Below are positions 1-8,078 of a DNA stretch of 64,000 nt, piece by piece (position 1 is the first letter of the stretch; each line of letters opens with the position of its first letter). The position numbers and the translations under genes are program-made. A model generated the notes under the pieces. That model was not told where the DNA came from and did not search any database. It worked only from the letters and a program-made list of their open reading frames with translations. Source of the stretch: Candidatus Calescibacterium sp. (GTDB lineage Bacteria > Calescibacteriota > Calescibacteriia > Calescibacteriales > Calescibacteriaceae); NCBI GenBank assembly GCA_025060505.1, contig JANXBU010000010.1, forward strand, positions 1 to 64,000, written 5' to 3'.

Positions 1-412
1 GTTCAGGAAGGTCATATACTATCAGCTGGACTTGATCCGTATTTAGGATGCTTTCATCAGACAGAGTACGGTAGGTTATCTTTGGTTCTTGATCTTATTG
101 AGGAGTTTCGTCCTGTTTGCATTGATGCTATTGTTCTGAATCTTCTGAACACAAATCAGATCAGTCGAAATGATTTTGTGAGAGGTGGTTTAGATCTCAC
201 TACGAATCATGAAGAAGGTGAGTATGGGGTTTATCTTGGTGATGTAGGCAGACGTTTATTTTTAAAGGTTTTCTTTGAGAGATTGAGGTCAATATACAGA
301 TCTTCGTAGTGAGGGGAAGGAGTTGAGGAATATTATGAAGATGCAGGTATATGAATTGATCAATGTTTTTATGAATCGTAAAGAGAGGTATGATCCATTT
401 ATTTGGATATAG
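1..412 (+). CDS. cas1: CRISPR-associated endonuclease Cas1, 3' part, frameshifted
   Basis: Cas1 is the integrase subunit that, with Cas2, inserts new spacers into the array. The gene enters from the left edge, open from base 1. The C-terminal catalytic core is visible: GLDPYLGCFHQTEYGR, with the metal-binding His, then LDLIEEFRP, which holds the conserved Asp. Frame 1 stops at 307-309. The expected Cas1 tail (GKELRNIMKMQVYEL, then RKERYDPF) continues in frame 2 and stops at 410-412, so there is one surplus base between about 286 and 306. This is either an inactivating mutation or a sequence error. The 190-bp gap to cas2 is long for this pair, and I see no gene in it. The catalytic part lies before the shift, so a truncated protein might keep some fold. 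Confidence 0.88.
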
Positions 413-603
413 TTAGTTTCGTGATGTTTTATGTTTTATTTTTAGGTAAAGGTGTTCCAATTTTCACACTTTTATTTTTTGGTGATTATAATTGTAATTA
501 ACTGGATTGTGGTGCCGTGAGGTGCTGCATGAAAGTCATTAGGGAGTAAATTTAGCGTACAAAGAGAACTTTGGCAATTCCCCTTCTAACATATTGTTTA
601 AGT

Positions 604-879
604 ATGTATATTGTTGTTGCATACGATATAACAGATGACAGGAGAAGGGATAGGTTAGCGAAGAGGTTAAAAGCTTACATAGATAGGGTTCAGAAGAGCG
701 TTTTTGAGGGTGAAGTAAGTCAGGATGTTCTTGATAGGATACGGAGAATAGTGATAGATACCATAGATATGCAGACCGATAGTGTTAGGATATATCACTT
801 ATGTGGTAAGTGCCGTGGTTATACGGAGTTGATAGGTACGGCTCTTCCGTGGCAAGAGAGAACTGACGAGATTATTTGA
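604..879 (+). CDS. cas2: CRISPR-associated endoribonuclease/adaptation protein Cas2
   Basis: A 91-residue Cas2, the structural partner of Cas1 in spacer acquisition. It begins MYIVVAYDITDDRRR, the typical first beta-strand with the conserved Asp of the ferredoxin-like fold, and has the usual length (about 85-100). I chose the ATG at 604 over the in-frame TTG at 571 because family members start at this strand. Neither start has a Shine-Dalgarno sequence; a CATATT hexamer ends 8 nt before the ATG, fitting the leaderless pattern seen elsewhere here. A KCRGY segment near the C-terminus precedes a short tail. It lies between cas1 and the array, which fixes its role. Confidence 0.9.
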   Translation: MYIVVAYDITDDRRRDRLAKRLKAYIDRVQKSVFEGEVSQDVLDRIRRIVIDTIDMQTDSVRIYHLCGKCRGYTELIGTALPWQERTDEII

Positions 880-1056
880 TTTTGAAATTTAACTTCTTTA
901 AGTTTTATTTATTGTTATACTATTTTATTTTTTTAATCATATTTTTTAATGATGAGCAAAGAATTGAGGTAGGGGGAGGGGGTAGGCGATTTTTTGAGGG
1001 GGTCTGCCAAAATTGGCTCTGGACCCCTTGAAAATCAAGGGTTCCGGAGGGTAGCT
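880..1056 (+). promoter_or_regulatory. CRISPR leader region
   Basis: Non-coding DNA between cas2 and the first repeat. The first half is AT-rich, then comes an unusually G-rich stretch with G5 runs at 972-976, 978-982 and 998-1002. Two dyads follow: GCCAA/TTGGC at 1006-1017, and a longer one at 1021-1045 (GGACCCCTTG, five bases, CAAGGGTTCC; 9 of 10 pairs). The array decays at its far end, so the leader should be on this side and the array transcribed on the plus strand. Calling it a leader is inference from position; the dyads may be protein-binding sites or an RNA hairpin. Confidence 0.55.
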
Positions 1057-1303
1057 CTCAGAAACCAGACCCGTACATAAGGGGATTGCGACCTTGGAAG
1101 ACGCGTATGATAATGGAATTGTCGTCTTTCACCAGACCCGTACATAAGGGGATTGCGACTCCATCTACTTTCCTGCTTACACATTGTTCAGGAATGACCA
1201 CCAGACCCGTACATAAGGGGATTGCGACACGCTTACTTCTTTTTGTCCTTGCAATTTGTATTTCTCGCTCAGAAACCAGACCCGTGCATAAGGGGATTAA
1301 TAT
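1057..1303 (+). CRISPR. Short CRISPR array, 4 repeats and 3 spacers
   Basis: The invariant core is 29 bp, starting ACCAGACCCGTACATAAG and ending GGATTGCGAC, at 1064-1092, 1131-1159 and 1200-1228. A fourth copy at 1275-1303 has GTGCAT for GTACAT and loses the last bases (GGGATTAATATA). Using the 29-bp core, the spacers are 38, 40 and 46 bp. Copies 1 and 4 share seven more bases on the left (CTCAGAA; from 1057 and 1268), giving a 36-bp unit, while copies 2 and 3 differ there. The true repeat may therefore be 36 bp with altered left ends in the middle copies. Degeneration at the right end marks it as leader-distal. No effector genes are in view, so the subtype cannot be named. Confidence 0.9.
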
Positions 1304-1332
1304 ATTCCTGTTCGTTACTTACATATTTGCCG

Positions 1333-1366
1333 CTTAGAAAAGACTATCATTATAAGGGCGTTGAGA
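1333..1366 (+). repeat. Possible decayed fifth CRISPR repeat
   Basis: The sequence CTTAGAAA, AGAC, then ATAAGGG and TTG occurs in the same order and similar spacing as in the 36-bp repeat, with about two thirds identity if a 2-base gap is allowed. It starts 65 bp after the fourth 36-bp unit, within the array's period of 65-75 bp. It is probably an eroded leader-distal repeat. The match is weak enough to be chance. From here to 1587 I see no gene or RNA. Confidence 0.35.
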
Positions 1367-1587
1367 GAATCAACTAGTTTTCAATCTGAAAAATATCTTT
1401 CAGCAAAAAAGCATTTGGCTGTTTCGTTGTTTGTATATGCAATAGCAATAAAGATAATCCAAACAGATATTATGCTTTCTTGAAATAATGTGATTTTATT
1501 ATACCCTCAAAAGTGTGATAAGTGTTTTGTTGCAGCAATGAAATAGTTCTTTAAATTTTTCTGCAAAATTTTCTGACATTTTGTTTT

Positions 1588-2637
1588 TTACCGCACGGAT
1601 TTACCTTCTGCTTCATTTGCTTTTATTTTTTTCATGAGTTTTTTCTTTACATACATCACTGCTTCTTTAAGAGTTTCTTCTGCGGGGCGAGATTTGTATC
1701 CAAGTTCTTTTCTGGCTTTGTTGTCGGAGTAGAACCAGTATCCATAACTTGAAATTATAACTGACCCCAGATCTAACTTCATTCTTCTTTCAAACAGATT
1801 GTCAAGTACAGATATGATAGGATACGGTAGCTTTGCAATTGCTCTGAAAATATATGGATTTATATTTTTTCTCGGTGGATTTCTTCCAAGAATTTGTGAT
1901 ACTTTTTCTCCTATCTCGTATGTTGTAAGATTCGTTCCTCCACTTATATACTTTTCACCCACTTTACCTTTTTCAAGAGCAAGTATCAAGGAGCTTGCCG
2001 CATCTCCAACCCACTGTATATTTATTCCACCTTCTATGTAAAAATCAACTCCAAGAACAAAAGGAACTATTGCTTTTGAAGAGGAAAGATAAATATCACC
2101 CTCCCCAAGACAGAAATTCGGATATACTCTCACTATTGGAAGTCCTCTTTTCAGGAACTCCTCTACAATAATCTCGCTCATCCTCTTGGCTCTCACATAG
2201 GGAATTAGTTTCATAAGTCCTTTCAGATTGAACTCAACGCTTTCGTCTGCAATCTCTCTTCCACTTCCCTTGCCAAGACCAAATATTGAACCGAGAAACA
2301 CAAACTTTTTAACTTTCTTCTGCTCAGATGCAAAAAGTATGTTGTGTGTTGAAACATAGTTTGATGACATAACTTCTTCATTGGATTTCGGGTTTATGGA
2401 CGGTATAACCTTTCCCGCTGTATGAATAACTGCATCACACCCATCAACACAAGCTAATGCAAATTCTTTGTCTGAAAGATCTCCTTTGAGAACTTCTATT
2501 TTATCAAGATAATTATTTATGTTTTCCAAATTTGTCTTTTCTCTTATTGATATTCTGACATCGTATCCATTTTCAATTAGCCTTCTTAGTGTCCAACTAC
2601 CTATGAATCCACTTGAACCAGAAAGAAACACTTTCAT
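1588..2637 (-). CDS. NAD-dependent epimerase/dehydratase (extended SDR family)
   Basis: A 349-residue extended short-chain dehydrogenase/reductase acting on a nucleotide-sugar or related hydroxy/keto substrate. The Rossmann glycine motif GSSGFIGS is at residues 7-14, a GDLSD segment ends the next strand-turn, and the catalytic YxxxK appears as YVRAK near residue 145. The closest look is to dihydroflavonol-4-reductase/HpnA-type proteins, but the substrate cannot be read from sequence. It stands alone, divergent from trxB. No Shine-Dalgarno sequence is evident. It could act in cell-envelope sugar or lipid metabolism; that is a guess from the family only. Confidence 0.8.
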   Translation of the reverse strand: MKVFLSGSSGFIGSWTLRRLIENGYDVRISIREKTNLENINNYLDKIEVLKGDLSDKEFALACVDGCDAVIHTAGKVIPSINPKSNEEVMSSNYVSTHNILFASEQKKVKKFVFLGSIFGLGKGSGREIADESVEFNLKGLMKLIPYVRAKRMSEIIVEEFLKRGLPIVRVYPNFCLGEGDIYLSSSKAIVPFVLGVDFYIEGGINIQWVGDAASSLILALEKGKVGEKYISGGTNLTTYEIGEKVSQILGRNPPRKNINPYIFRAIAKLPYPIISVLDNLFERRMKLDLGSVIISSYGYWFYSDNKARKELGYKSRPAEETLKEAVMYVKKKLMKKIKANEAEGKSVR

Positions 2638-2685
2638 AGCTTTAAATTTCTACGATAATTCTTTTGATTTAAAATAAACTGAAAC

Positions 2686-2721
2686 ATTATTACATGTTTC
2701 TCTATTATTACATGTTTCTCT
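2686..2721. repeat. Perfect 2 x 18 bp tandem duplication
   Basis: The unit ATTATTACATGTTTCTCT occurs at 2686-2703 and again at 2704-2721 with no difference, in the spacer between the SDR gene and trxB. It is one of a dozen similar duplications in this window. Confidence 0.95.
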
Positions 2722-2855
2722 CTGGATTTCTTACAACTTTGATTCCAAGTTTTTGGTTTGACAATCTGATTTATTGCATTAGCTTGAATTTCTCGCGTTA
2801 GACTGAAATCTTTAATCCTCAAAAATCTGAATAAAGTAAAATTGTAACTTTTAAG

Positions 2856-2861
2856 CATAAT
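2856..2861 (+). promoter_or_regulatory. Putative -10 element of trxB
   Basis: CATAAT ends 10 nt before the trxB ATG. Transcription would start around 2868, leaving about 4 untranslated bases. No ribosome binding site is present. No convincing -35 box is seen. Confidence 0.4.
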
Positions 2862-2871
2862 TTAGTCAATC

Positions 2872-3831
2872 ATGCAAGATGGAGTAAGGAATGTTGTGAT
2901 TATAGGTTCAGGTCCTGCTGGGTACACAGCGGCAATATACACTGCAAGAGCTCTGCTTCATCCACTTGTTATAGCCGGAGTTCTTCCCGGAGGTCAGCTT
3001 ATGCTTACAACAGAGGTTGAAAACTTTCCCGGTTTCCCAGACGGTGTTCTTGGTCCTGAGCTTATGGAGTTAATGAAAAGGCAGGCTGAAAAATTTGGTG
3101 CTGAAATAATATATGAAAATGTTGTTGATATTACTCTTGGAAATCCGCTTGAAAGAGTTCCATTCAAAATAAAAACAGATGGCGGCAAAGAATTTCTTTC
3201 TTGGAGTGTTATTATTGCAACTGGTGCAAGTGCCAAAACTCTTGGGCTTGAGTCCGAAAAAAAACTTGTAGGTCGTGGTGTTTCTACCTGTGCAACTTGT
3301 GATGGAGCATTTTACAAGAACAAAAGAGTAATTGTTGTTGGCGGGGGAGACTCCGCAATGGAAGAAGCAACATTCCTCACAAGATTCGCATCAGAAGTCA
3401 TAGTTGTTCACAGAAGAGATAAACTCAGAGCTTCAAAAATAATGCAAGAAAGAGCTTTCAAAAATCCAAAAATAAAATTTATCTGGAATTCCGTTGTGCA
3501 TGATATACTTGACCCAGCAAAGGGAAAGGTTGAAAAAGTTATTCTGAAAAACGTTCAAACAGGTTCTCTAACAGAGATGCCAATAGATGGTATCTTTGTA
3601 GCAATAGGTCATAAGCCAAATACGGAGTTTCTCGTAGGAAAAATAGAAATGGACGAACAAGGATACATAAAAGTTCAAAACGGTTCAACCAGAACATCTT
3701 ACCCCGGAATCTTTGCAGCCGGAGATGTTCATGACTCAAAATACAGACAGGCCATAACCGCCGCTGGTTCAGGATGTATGGCAGCACTCGATTGTCAGAG
3801 ATTTCTTGAATCAATAGGATTGGTTGATTAG
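2872..3831 (+). CDS. trxB: Thioredoxin reductase (NADPH)
   Basis: A 319-residue cytoplasmic flavoenzyme that passes electrons from NADPH through FAD and a redox-active disulfide to thioredoxin. FAD-binding GSGPAG is near residues 12-17, the active-site pair is in CATC (residues ~142-145) within STCATCDGAF, the NADPH-binding GGGDSA follows, and the C-terminal FAD motif is GIFAAGDV. Length and order match low-molecular-weight bacterial TrxB. It is a single gene divergent from the SDR gene. No Shine-Dalgarno precedes the ATG; a CATAAT hexamer 10 nt upstream suggests a near-leaderless mRNA. No thioredoxin gene is in the window. Confidence 0.96.
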   Translation: MQDGVRNVVIIGSGPAGYTAAIYTARALLHPLVIAGVLPGGQLMLTTEVENFPGFPDGVLGPELMELMKRQAEKFGAEIIYENVVDITLGNPLERVPFKIKTDGGKEFLSWSVIIATGASAKTLGLESEKKLVGRGVSTCATCDGAFYKNKRVIVVGGGDSAMEEATFLTRFASEVIVVHRRDKLRASKIMQERAFKNPKIKFIWNSVVHDILDPAKGKVEKVILKNVQTGSLTEMPIDGIFVAIGHKPNTEFLVGKIEMDEQGYIKVQNGSTRTSYPGIFAAGDVHDSKYRQAITAAGSGCMAALDCQRFLESIGLVD

Positions 3832-3968
3832 ATTTTTTTGAGTTATGTTTTTACATTTTTGAATTTCCCATATTGCTTTCTGAAAATTCAGAGCAATAGC
3901 TTGAGTGTTGATAAAATAAATTGTCTTTTTTTATTTGAGGGTTTGTTTCATTGTATATTTTATTTGAT

Positions 3969-4045
3969 GGCGACGTAGCCAAGCGGACTAAGGCAGGGGA
4001 CTGCAAATCCCTCATTCCCGGGTTCAAATCCCGGCGTCGCCTCCA
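3969..4045 (+). tRNA. tRNA-Cys (GCA anticodon)
   Basis: The acceptor stem GGCGACG pairs with CGTCGCC (4035-4041). The anticodon loop CTGCAAA gives GCA, and the T loop reads TTCAAAT. The discriminator is T (U73), the identity base for cysteine, followed by an encoded CCA at 4043-4045. The prfA ATG is only 3 nt beyond the CCA, so the two are almost certainly on one transcript and the tRNA 3' end must be cut out of the prfA message. Confidence 0.95.
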
Positions 4046-4048
4046 TAC

Positions 4049-5095
4049 ATGATGGAAAAACTCAAAAAGCTCGCAAGCGAATTAGGCAAACTCCAAAAAG
4101 AACTACAAGAAATAGACCAAAAACTTATAGAAAAATTTGACCAAGAGCTTGTCTCAAAAAGAGGAAAAATCTCAGAAAAAATAGAAAAAGCTCTTTATGT
4201 GAAGAAGTTGCTTGATGACCTGAAAGAAGCAGAGAGAATAATTGTTTCTGAAACAGATGAGGAACTTATTGCTATTGCTATTGAAGAAAAAGAAAACATA
4301 ATGAAAAAGCTTTTGGAGATAGAGAAAGACCTTGAAGAAGAAAATGCAAAAAATTCATGTATTATTGAGATAAGAGCAGGTGTTGGTGGGGAGGAAGCTG
4401 CTCTGTTTGCTTCCGACCTTCTGAGAATGTATATGAAGTTTGCCGAAAGGAAAGGGTGGAATCTGAAAATTTTATCTGCGAGGAAATCAGACCTTGGAGG
4501 TATAAAAGAAGTCTCTGTACTGATAGAGGGTAGAGGAGTGTATGATATATTTAAACTTGAAGCCGGAGTACACAGAGTTCAGAGAGTACCTGTTACAGAA
4601 GCAAGCGGAAGAATTCATACATCAACAGCAACGGTTGCTGTGCTTGAGGAGCCGGGTGAACTTGAAATAAAAATAAATCCGCAAGACCTTGAAATAGAAA
4701 CATTCAGAGCTTCCGGACCCGGTGGCCAGCATGTTAACAAAACAGAATCTGCTGTAAGAGTTAGACACATTCCAACAGGTATAACTGTTGTTTGTCAGGA
4801 AGAAAGGTCTCAACACATGAACAAGGAAAGAGCTATAAGACTTCTGCGAGCAAAACTTTATCAGATAGAGAAGGAAAAACTCGAAAAACAAATTGAAGAG
4901 AAGAGAAAAGAGCAGATAGGCTCAGCGGAACGCTCAGAAAAAACAAGAACATATAACTTTATGCAAAACAGAGTTACAGACCATGTTCTGGGCGTCACTG
5001 TGTATAGGCTTGAAGAAGTTCTTGACGGAAACTTGGAGCTCATATATCAAGAGTACAGAGAAAAACAAGCACAAAACATATCTCAAAGCGACTAA
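4049..5095 (+). CDS. prfA: Peptide chain release factor 1
   Basis: A 348-residue class I release factor recognising UAA and UAG. The catalytic GGQ is in [16 protein letters not shown] (residues ~220-235), and its Gln triggers peptide hydrolysis. The stop-codon recognition tripeptide is PVT (PxT, in [14 protein letters not shown]), which marks RF1; RF2 would have SPF. The start is ATG-ATG at 4049/4052, three bases after the tRNA-Cys CCA, so any ribosome binding site would lie inside the tRNA. If RNase processing frees the tRNA, the mRNA begins almost at the start codon and would be read leaderless. I see no hemK/prmC next to it. Confidence 0.96.
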   Translation: MMEKLKKLASELGKLQKELQEIDQKLIEKFDQELVSKRGKISEKIEKALYVKKLLDDLKEAERIIVSETDEELIAIAIEEKENIMKKLLEIEKDLEEENAKNSCIIEIRAGVGGEEAALFASDLLRMYMKFAERKGWNLKILSARKSDLGGIKEVSVLIEGRGVYDIFKLEAGVHRVQRVPVTEASGRIHTSTATVAVLEEPGELEIKINPQDLEIETFRASGPGGQHVNKTESAVRVRHIPTGITVVCQEERSQHMNKERAIRLLRAKLYQIEKEKLEKQIEEKRKEQIGSAERSEKTRTYNFMQNRVTDHVLGVTVYRLEEVLDGNLELIYQEYREKQAQNISQSD

Positions 5096-5292
5096 TAAAA
5101 TATCGGAACTCTACCAAAAATTTCAAGTATTGAATTGACTGAGTATTGATTGATTCATTAGGTTTGCAATTGACTGTTGAAAAATTTTATATTCATAGAT
5201 TTTTTGTTGCAATTGTAGATCTGTGAATTAAAAGGAAGACATCAATTCGTCCGGAGGATTGAATTCCGATATATTTGAGTTTTTAGTTTTGT

Positions 5293-5318
5293 TATCTGCA
5301 TCTGGTATCTGCATCTGG
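5293..5318. repeat. Perfect 2 x 13 bp tandem duplication
   Basis: The unit TATCTGCATCTGG is at 5293-5305 and 5306-5318. It lies in the 296-bp spacer between prfA and the initiator tRNA, which otherwise holds nothing I recognise. Confidence 0.9.
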
Positions 5319-5391
5319 TAAAAAGGTTCTTTTTGAATATTGTGTGAATGCAATTGTATTGAATACGGGTGTGCTGATTTATTGTGTTATG

Positions 5392-5464
5392 TAGCGGGGG
5401 AGGGAGTCGAACCCACGACCTCCGGGTTATGAGCCCGGCGAGCTACCACCTGCTCTACCCCGCA
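5392..5464 (-). tRNA. Initiator tRNA-fMet (CAU)
   Basis: On the minus strand the sequence GCGGGGTAGAGC resembles the 5' end of initiator tRNAs. The anticodon stem-loop is CCGGG CTCATAA CCCGG, with the three consecutive G-C pairs diagnostic of initiators, and A11:U24 is present. Position 1 is U and position 72 is U, so the 1-72 pair is open, as initiators require, but as U-U rather than the enterobacterial C-A. CCA is not encoded after A73, unlike tRNA-Cys, so it must be added enzymatically. Confidence 0.93.
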
Positions 5465-5570
5465 GTTTATCTTTAAACATAATATCTTGAACAAACAAAG
5501 TCAAGAAAATCAGAAAAGTATTGTATTATTATGCTCTTTGTTCAGACATTTTGTTTTTTCAATTTCTCTT

Positions 5571-7007
5571 CTAACCAACGGCTCCTTCCATTTCAAGTTC
5601 AATGAGTCTGTTCATCTCAACTGCATATTCCATAGGTAAAGTTTTTACAAACGGATCCATAAATCCTCTGACTATCAGAGCGAGAGCTTCCGGTTCTTTG
5701 AGACCACGAGTCATCAGATAGAATATAATTTCCTCCGAAATCCTACCAACAGAGGCTTCATGAGATATTGTTACATCATCTTCAAGTATCTCCATGTGTG
5801 GTAGAGTGTTTGACCTTGAATATTCATCCAGTATTAGAGCATCGCAGGTAACAGAAACTGAGCTTTTCTTTGCTCCTTCTACAACTTTAACAAGTCCTCG
5901 ATATGTTGTGAGTCCGCCGAATTTAGATACAGATTTTGATGTTATAACAGAGCTCGTGTATGGAGCGGCGTGAATAACCTTTGCACCGGCATCCTGAATT
6001 TGTCCTCGTCCAGCGTAAGCAACAGATATTATCTCTGCTCTTGATTCGGGTTCAAGAAGGTAAACTCCGGGATACTTCATTGTGACCTTGCTACCTATGT
6101 TTCCATCTATCCATATAACTGTTGCTCCTTTGTAAGCAACCGCTCTTTTTGTTACGAGGTTGAAAACATTCTTTGACCAGTTTTGTATGGTTATATACTG
6201 AACTTTTGAATACGGAAGAGCAACTATCTCAACAACTGCCGAGTGAAGAGAATCAGATGAGTACACCGGAGCGCTGCATCCTTCAACATATGTGACCTCA
6301 GCTCCTTCATCAGCGATTATCAGAGTTCTTTCAAATTGTCCGACGTTCTGGGCGTTTATTCTGAAATATGCTTGAAGGGGTCTATCTACTTTTACTCCGG
6401 GGGGAACATATATAAAAGAACCACCAGACCAGACCGCTGAGTTCAGAGCAGCAAATTTGTTGTCTGTTGGTGGAACTACTTTGCCAAAGTATTTCTTAAC
6501 AAGGTCTGGATACTTCTTCACAGCGGTATCTGTGTCAACAAAAATGACTCCCATCTTTTCAAGGTCTTCTCTTATTTTGTGATAGACAACCTCAGATTCA
6601 TACATTGCACCAACGCCGGCAAGAAACTTTCGCTCGGCTTCTGGAATACCAAGTCGCTCAAAAGCGTCCTTTATATACTGAGGAACTTCATCCCAAGAAT
6701 GCCCTTTTTTGTCTGTTGGCTTTATGTAGTAATGATACTCATCAAATTTTATCTCAGAAAGATCCGGACCCCACTTTGGTATATCTTTCTTTCTGAAAAT
6801 CTCGTAAGACTTCAATCTGAATTCCGTCATCCATTGAGGTTCTTCTTTCATGTATGATATCTGCTTTATAACTTCTTCGCTCAGACCCTTTTTTGTTTTG
6901 AATTCGTAGAGCTCTGGCATCTTGAAGTCATACCTTGAATAATCAAAGTTCAAATTCTCAGCCGTTTCCTTGTTTCCCTTATTTAATTCCTTTTTTGTTT
7001 CTGTCAT
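5571..7007 (-). CDS. sufB: Fe-S cluster assembly scaffold SufB
   Basis: A 478-residue SufB, scaffold subunit of the SUF Fe-S cluster assembly complex, normally working with the SufC ATPase and SufD. The beta-helix core is recognisable from GGSFIYVPPGVKVDRPLQAY and YVEGCSAPVYSSDSLH through the conserved C-terminal segment with SRSNTLPHMEIL and SHEASVGRISEE. Length is normal. A strong Shine-Dalgarno AGGAGGT (plus-strand 7015-7021) lies 7 nt before the ATG. sufC and sufD are not adjacent. iscU- and iscS-type genes lie 20-24 kb away, so Fe-S assembly genes are scattered here. Confidence 0.94.
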   Translation of the reverse strand: MTETKKELNKGNKETAENLNFDYSRYDFKMPELYEFKTKKGLSEEVIKQISYMKEEPQWMTEFRLKSYEIFRKKDIPKWGPDLSEIKFDEYHYYIKPTDKKGHSWDEVPQYIKDAFERLGIPEAERKFLAGVGAMYESEVVYHKIREDLEKMGVIFVDTDTAVKKYPDLVKKYFGKVVPPTDNKFAALNSAVWSGGSFIYVPPGVKVDRPLQAYFRINAQNVGQFERTLIIADEGAEVTYVEGCSAPVYSSDSLHSAVVEIVALPYSKVQYITIQNWSKNVFNLVTKRAVAYKGATVIWIDGNIGSKVTMKYPGVYLLEPESRAEIISVAYAGRGQIQDAGAKVIHAAPYTSSVITSKSVSKFGGLTTYRGLVKVVEGAKKSSVSVTCDALILDEYSRSNTLPHMEILEDDVTISHEASVGRISEEIIFYLMTRGLKEPEALALIVRGFMDPFVKTLPMEYAVEMNRLIELEMEGAVG

Positions 7008-7014
7008 CAGCTTG

Positions 7015-7021
7015 ACCTCCT
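7015..7021 (-). promoter_or_regulatory. Strong ribosome binding site of sufB
   Basis: AGGAGGT on the minus strand, 7 nt before the sufB start. It shows that the organism does use canonical Shine-Dalgarno initiation, in contrast with the many genes here that lack it. Confidence 0.85.
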
Positions 7022-7141
7022 AAACCATATAAATTTATTCAAAAGGAGTAATTACAAACTGTTTTTCAGTTTGGTTTTTGTATTGCTTGTTGAACCGGGA
7101 TTACAAATGCTTTCTTACTTTGTTAGGAGCTTATATTTATT

Positions 7142-7167
7142 TTTATATTTTTTCTTTATATTTTTTC
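7142..7167. repeat. 2 x 13 bp tandem duplication, AT-rich
   Basis: TTTATATTTTTTC occurs at 7142-7154 and 7155-7167, in the 288-bp spacer upstream of sufB. Low complexity makes it less telling than the others. Confidence 0.7.
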
Positions 7168-7260
7168 TTTTCTTTTGACTTCTTGTGATCCATAGGGTAT
7201 ATTTTTGAAAGCTGTGTTTTTGAGAATTATGTTTTCAACATACGAATATTTGTCTTTGTT

Positions 7261-7292
7261 ATTTATTTATTTATTTATTTGTTTGTTTATTT
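7261..7292. repeat. Tetranucleotide tract (ATTT/GTTT)8
   Basis: Five ATTT units, two GTTT units and one ATTT in an uninterrupted 4-bp register, ending just before the 3' end of the ABC ATPase gene. It is a simple-sequence tract prone to slippage. No role is evident. Confidence 0.85.
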
Positions 7293-7295
7293 TAT

Positions 7296-8072
7296 CTATA
7301 TTCTTTCTGTTCCTATGTAAGTTTCAATTACTTTTGGGTCTTGGAATACATTCTGAGGAGTTCCTTCTGAAATTATTTTTCCAAAACTCATAGCTATAAC
7401 ACGGTTTGCAATAGAAGAAACAACTTTCACATCATGCTCTATAACAATTATTGATATACCAAGTTTTTCGTTTATCTCTTTCACATAGTATAGAAACTCG
7501 GATTTCTCCTCATAAGTTAGACCAGATGTAGGTTCATCTAACAGAAGAATTTTTGGGTCCTGAGCTAGTGCTCTTGCAAGCTCTACTTTTTTTCTCACAC
7601 CAAGAGAAAGATCTCTGGCAAGTGAATATCTGTAAGGTTTGAGGTCAAGAAAATCTATTATCTCCTCGGCTTTCTTTCTATTGTTTATGTAGTCTTTTTT
7701 ATCCATTGAGAAAACGCTTTTCAGAACACCAATCACTCCTGAATCGGAATATATGTTCCTTCCTAAAATTATATTGTCCACAACCGGAAGGGTTCCGAAA
7801 AGTTTTATGTTCTGAAAAGTTCTTGAAATTCCATATCTTGTTCTTTTCCAAGTTGGGGTGTTTGTTATGTCTATTTTCTCACCGTTAAGTTCAAGAAGAA
7901 TTTTACCACTCTGTGGTTTGTATATTCCGTTTATAACATTGAAAAGCGAAGTTTTTCCAGATCCATTTGGACCAATTATTCCGAGTATTTCTCCTTTTTT
8001 GAGTTCAAGAGAGACATCATCAAGGGCTCTGACTTCTCCGAATTTCAGTAATACATTTTGAACCAAAAGCAC
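7296..8072 (-). CDS. ABC transporter ATP-binding protein, LivG-like
   Basis: A 258-residue ABC ATPase of the branched-chain amino acid (HAAT/LivG) type. Walker A is GPNGSGKTS (about residues 34-42), the signature is LSLGVRKKVELARAL, and Walker B is ILLLDEPTSGL. The LivG-like insert FGTLPVVDNIILGRN follows Walker A. Such ATPases normally sit with LivF, two permeases and a binding protein; none is here. Instead it starts 6 bp after the rplI stop, as the last gene of rpsR-rplI-livG. The permease partners are either elsewhere or it serves another function. The substrate is unknown. Confidence 0.87.
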   Translation of the reverse strand: MLLVQNVLLKFGEVRALDDVSLELKKGEILGIIGPNGSGKTSLFNVINGIYKPQSGKILLELNGEKIDITNTPTWKRTRYGISRTFQNIKLFGTLPVVDNIILGRNIYSDSGVIGVLKSVFSMDKKDYINNRKKAEEIIDFLDLKPYRYSLARDLSLGVRKKVELARALAQDPKILLLDEPTSGLTYEEKSEFLYYVKEINEKLGISIIVIEHDVKVVSSIANRVIAMSFGKIISEGTPQNVFQDPKVIETYIGTERI

Positions 8073-8078
8073 AAAATT

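Noticed and set aside
1086-1337. An 83-residue open frame with repeated TRPVHKGIAT
   Set aside because: The repeated peptide is simply the translated CRISPR repeat; the frame crosses repeats and spacers.
2634-2858. A 74-residue minus-strand frame upstream of the SDR gene
   Set aside because: It spans the 18-bp duplication (giving EKHVI twice), has no family resemblance and no initiation signal.
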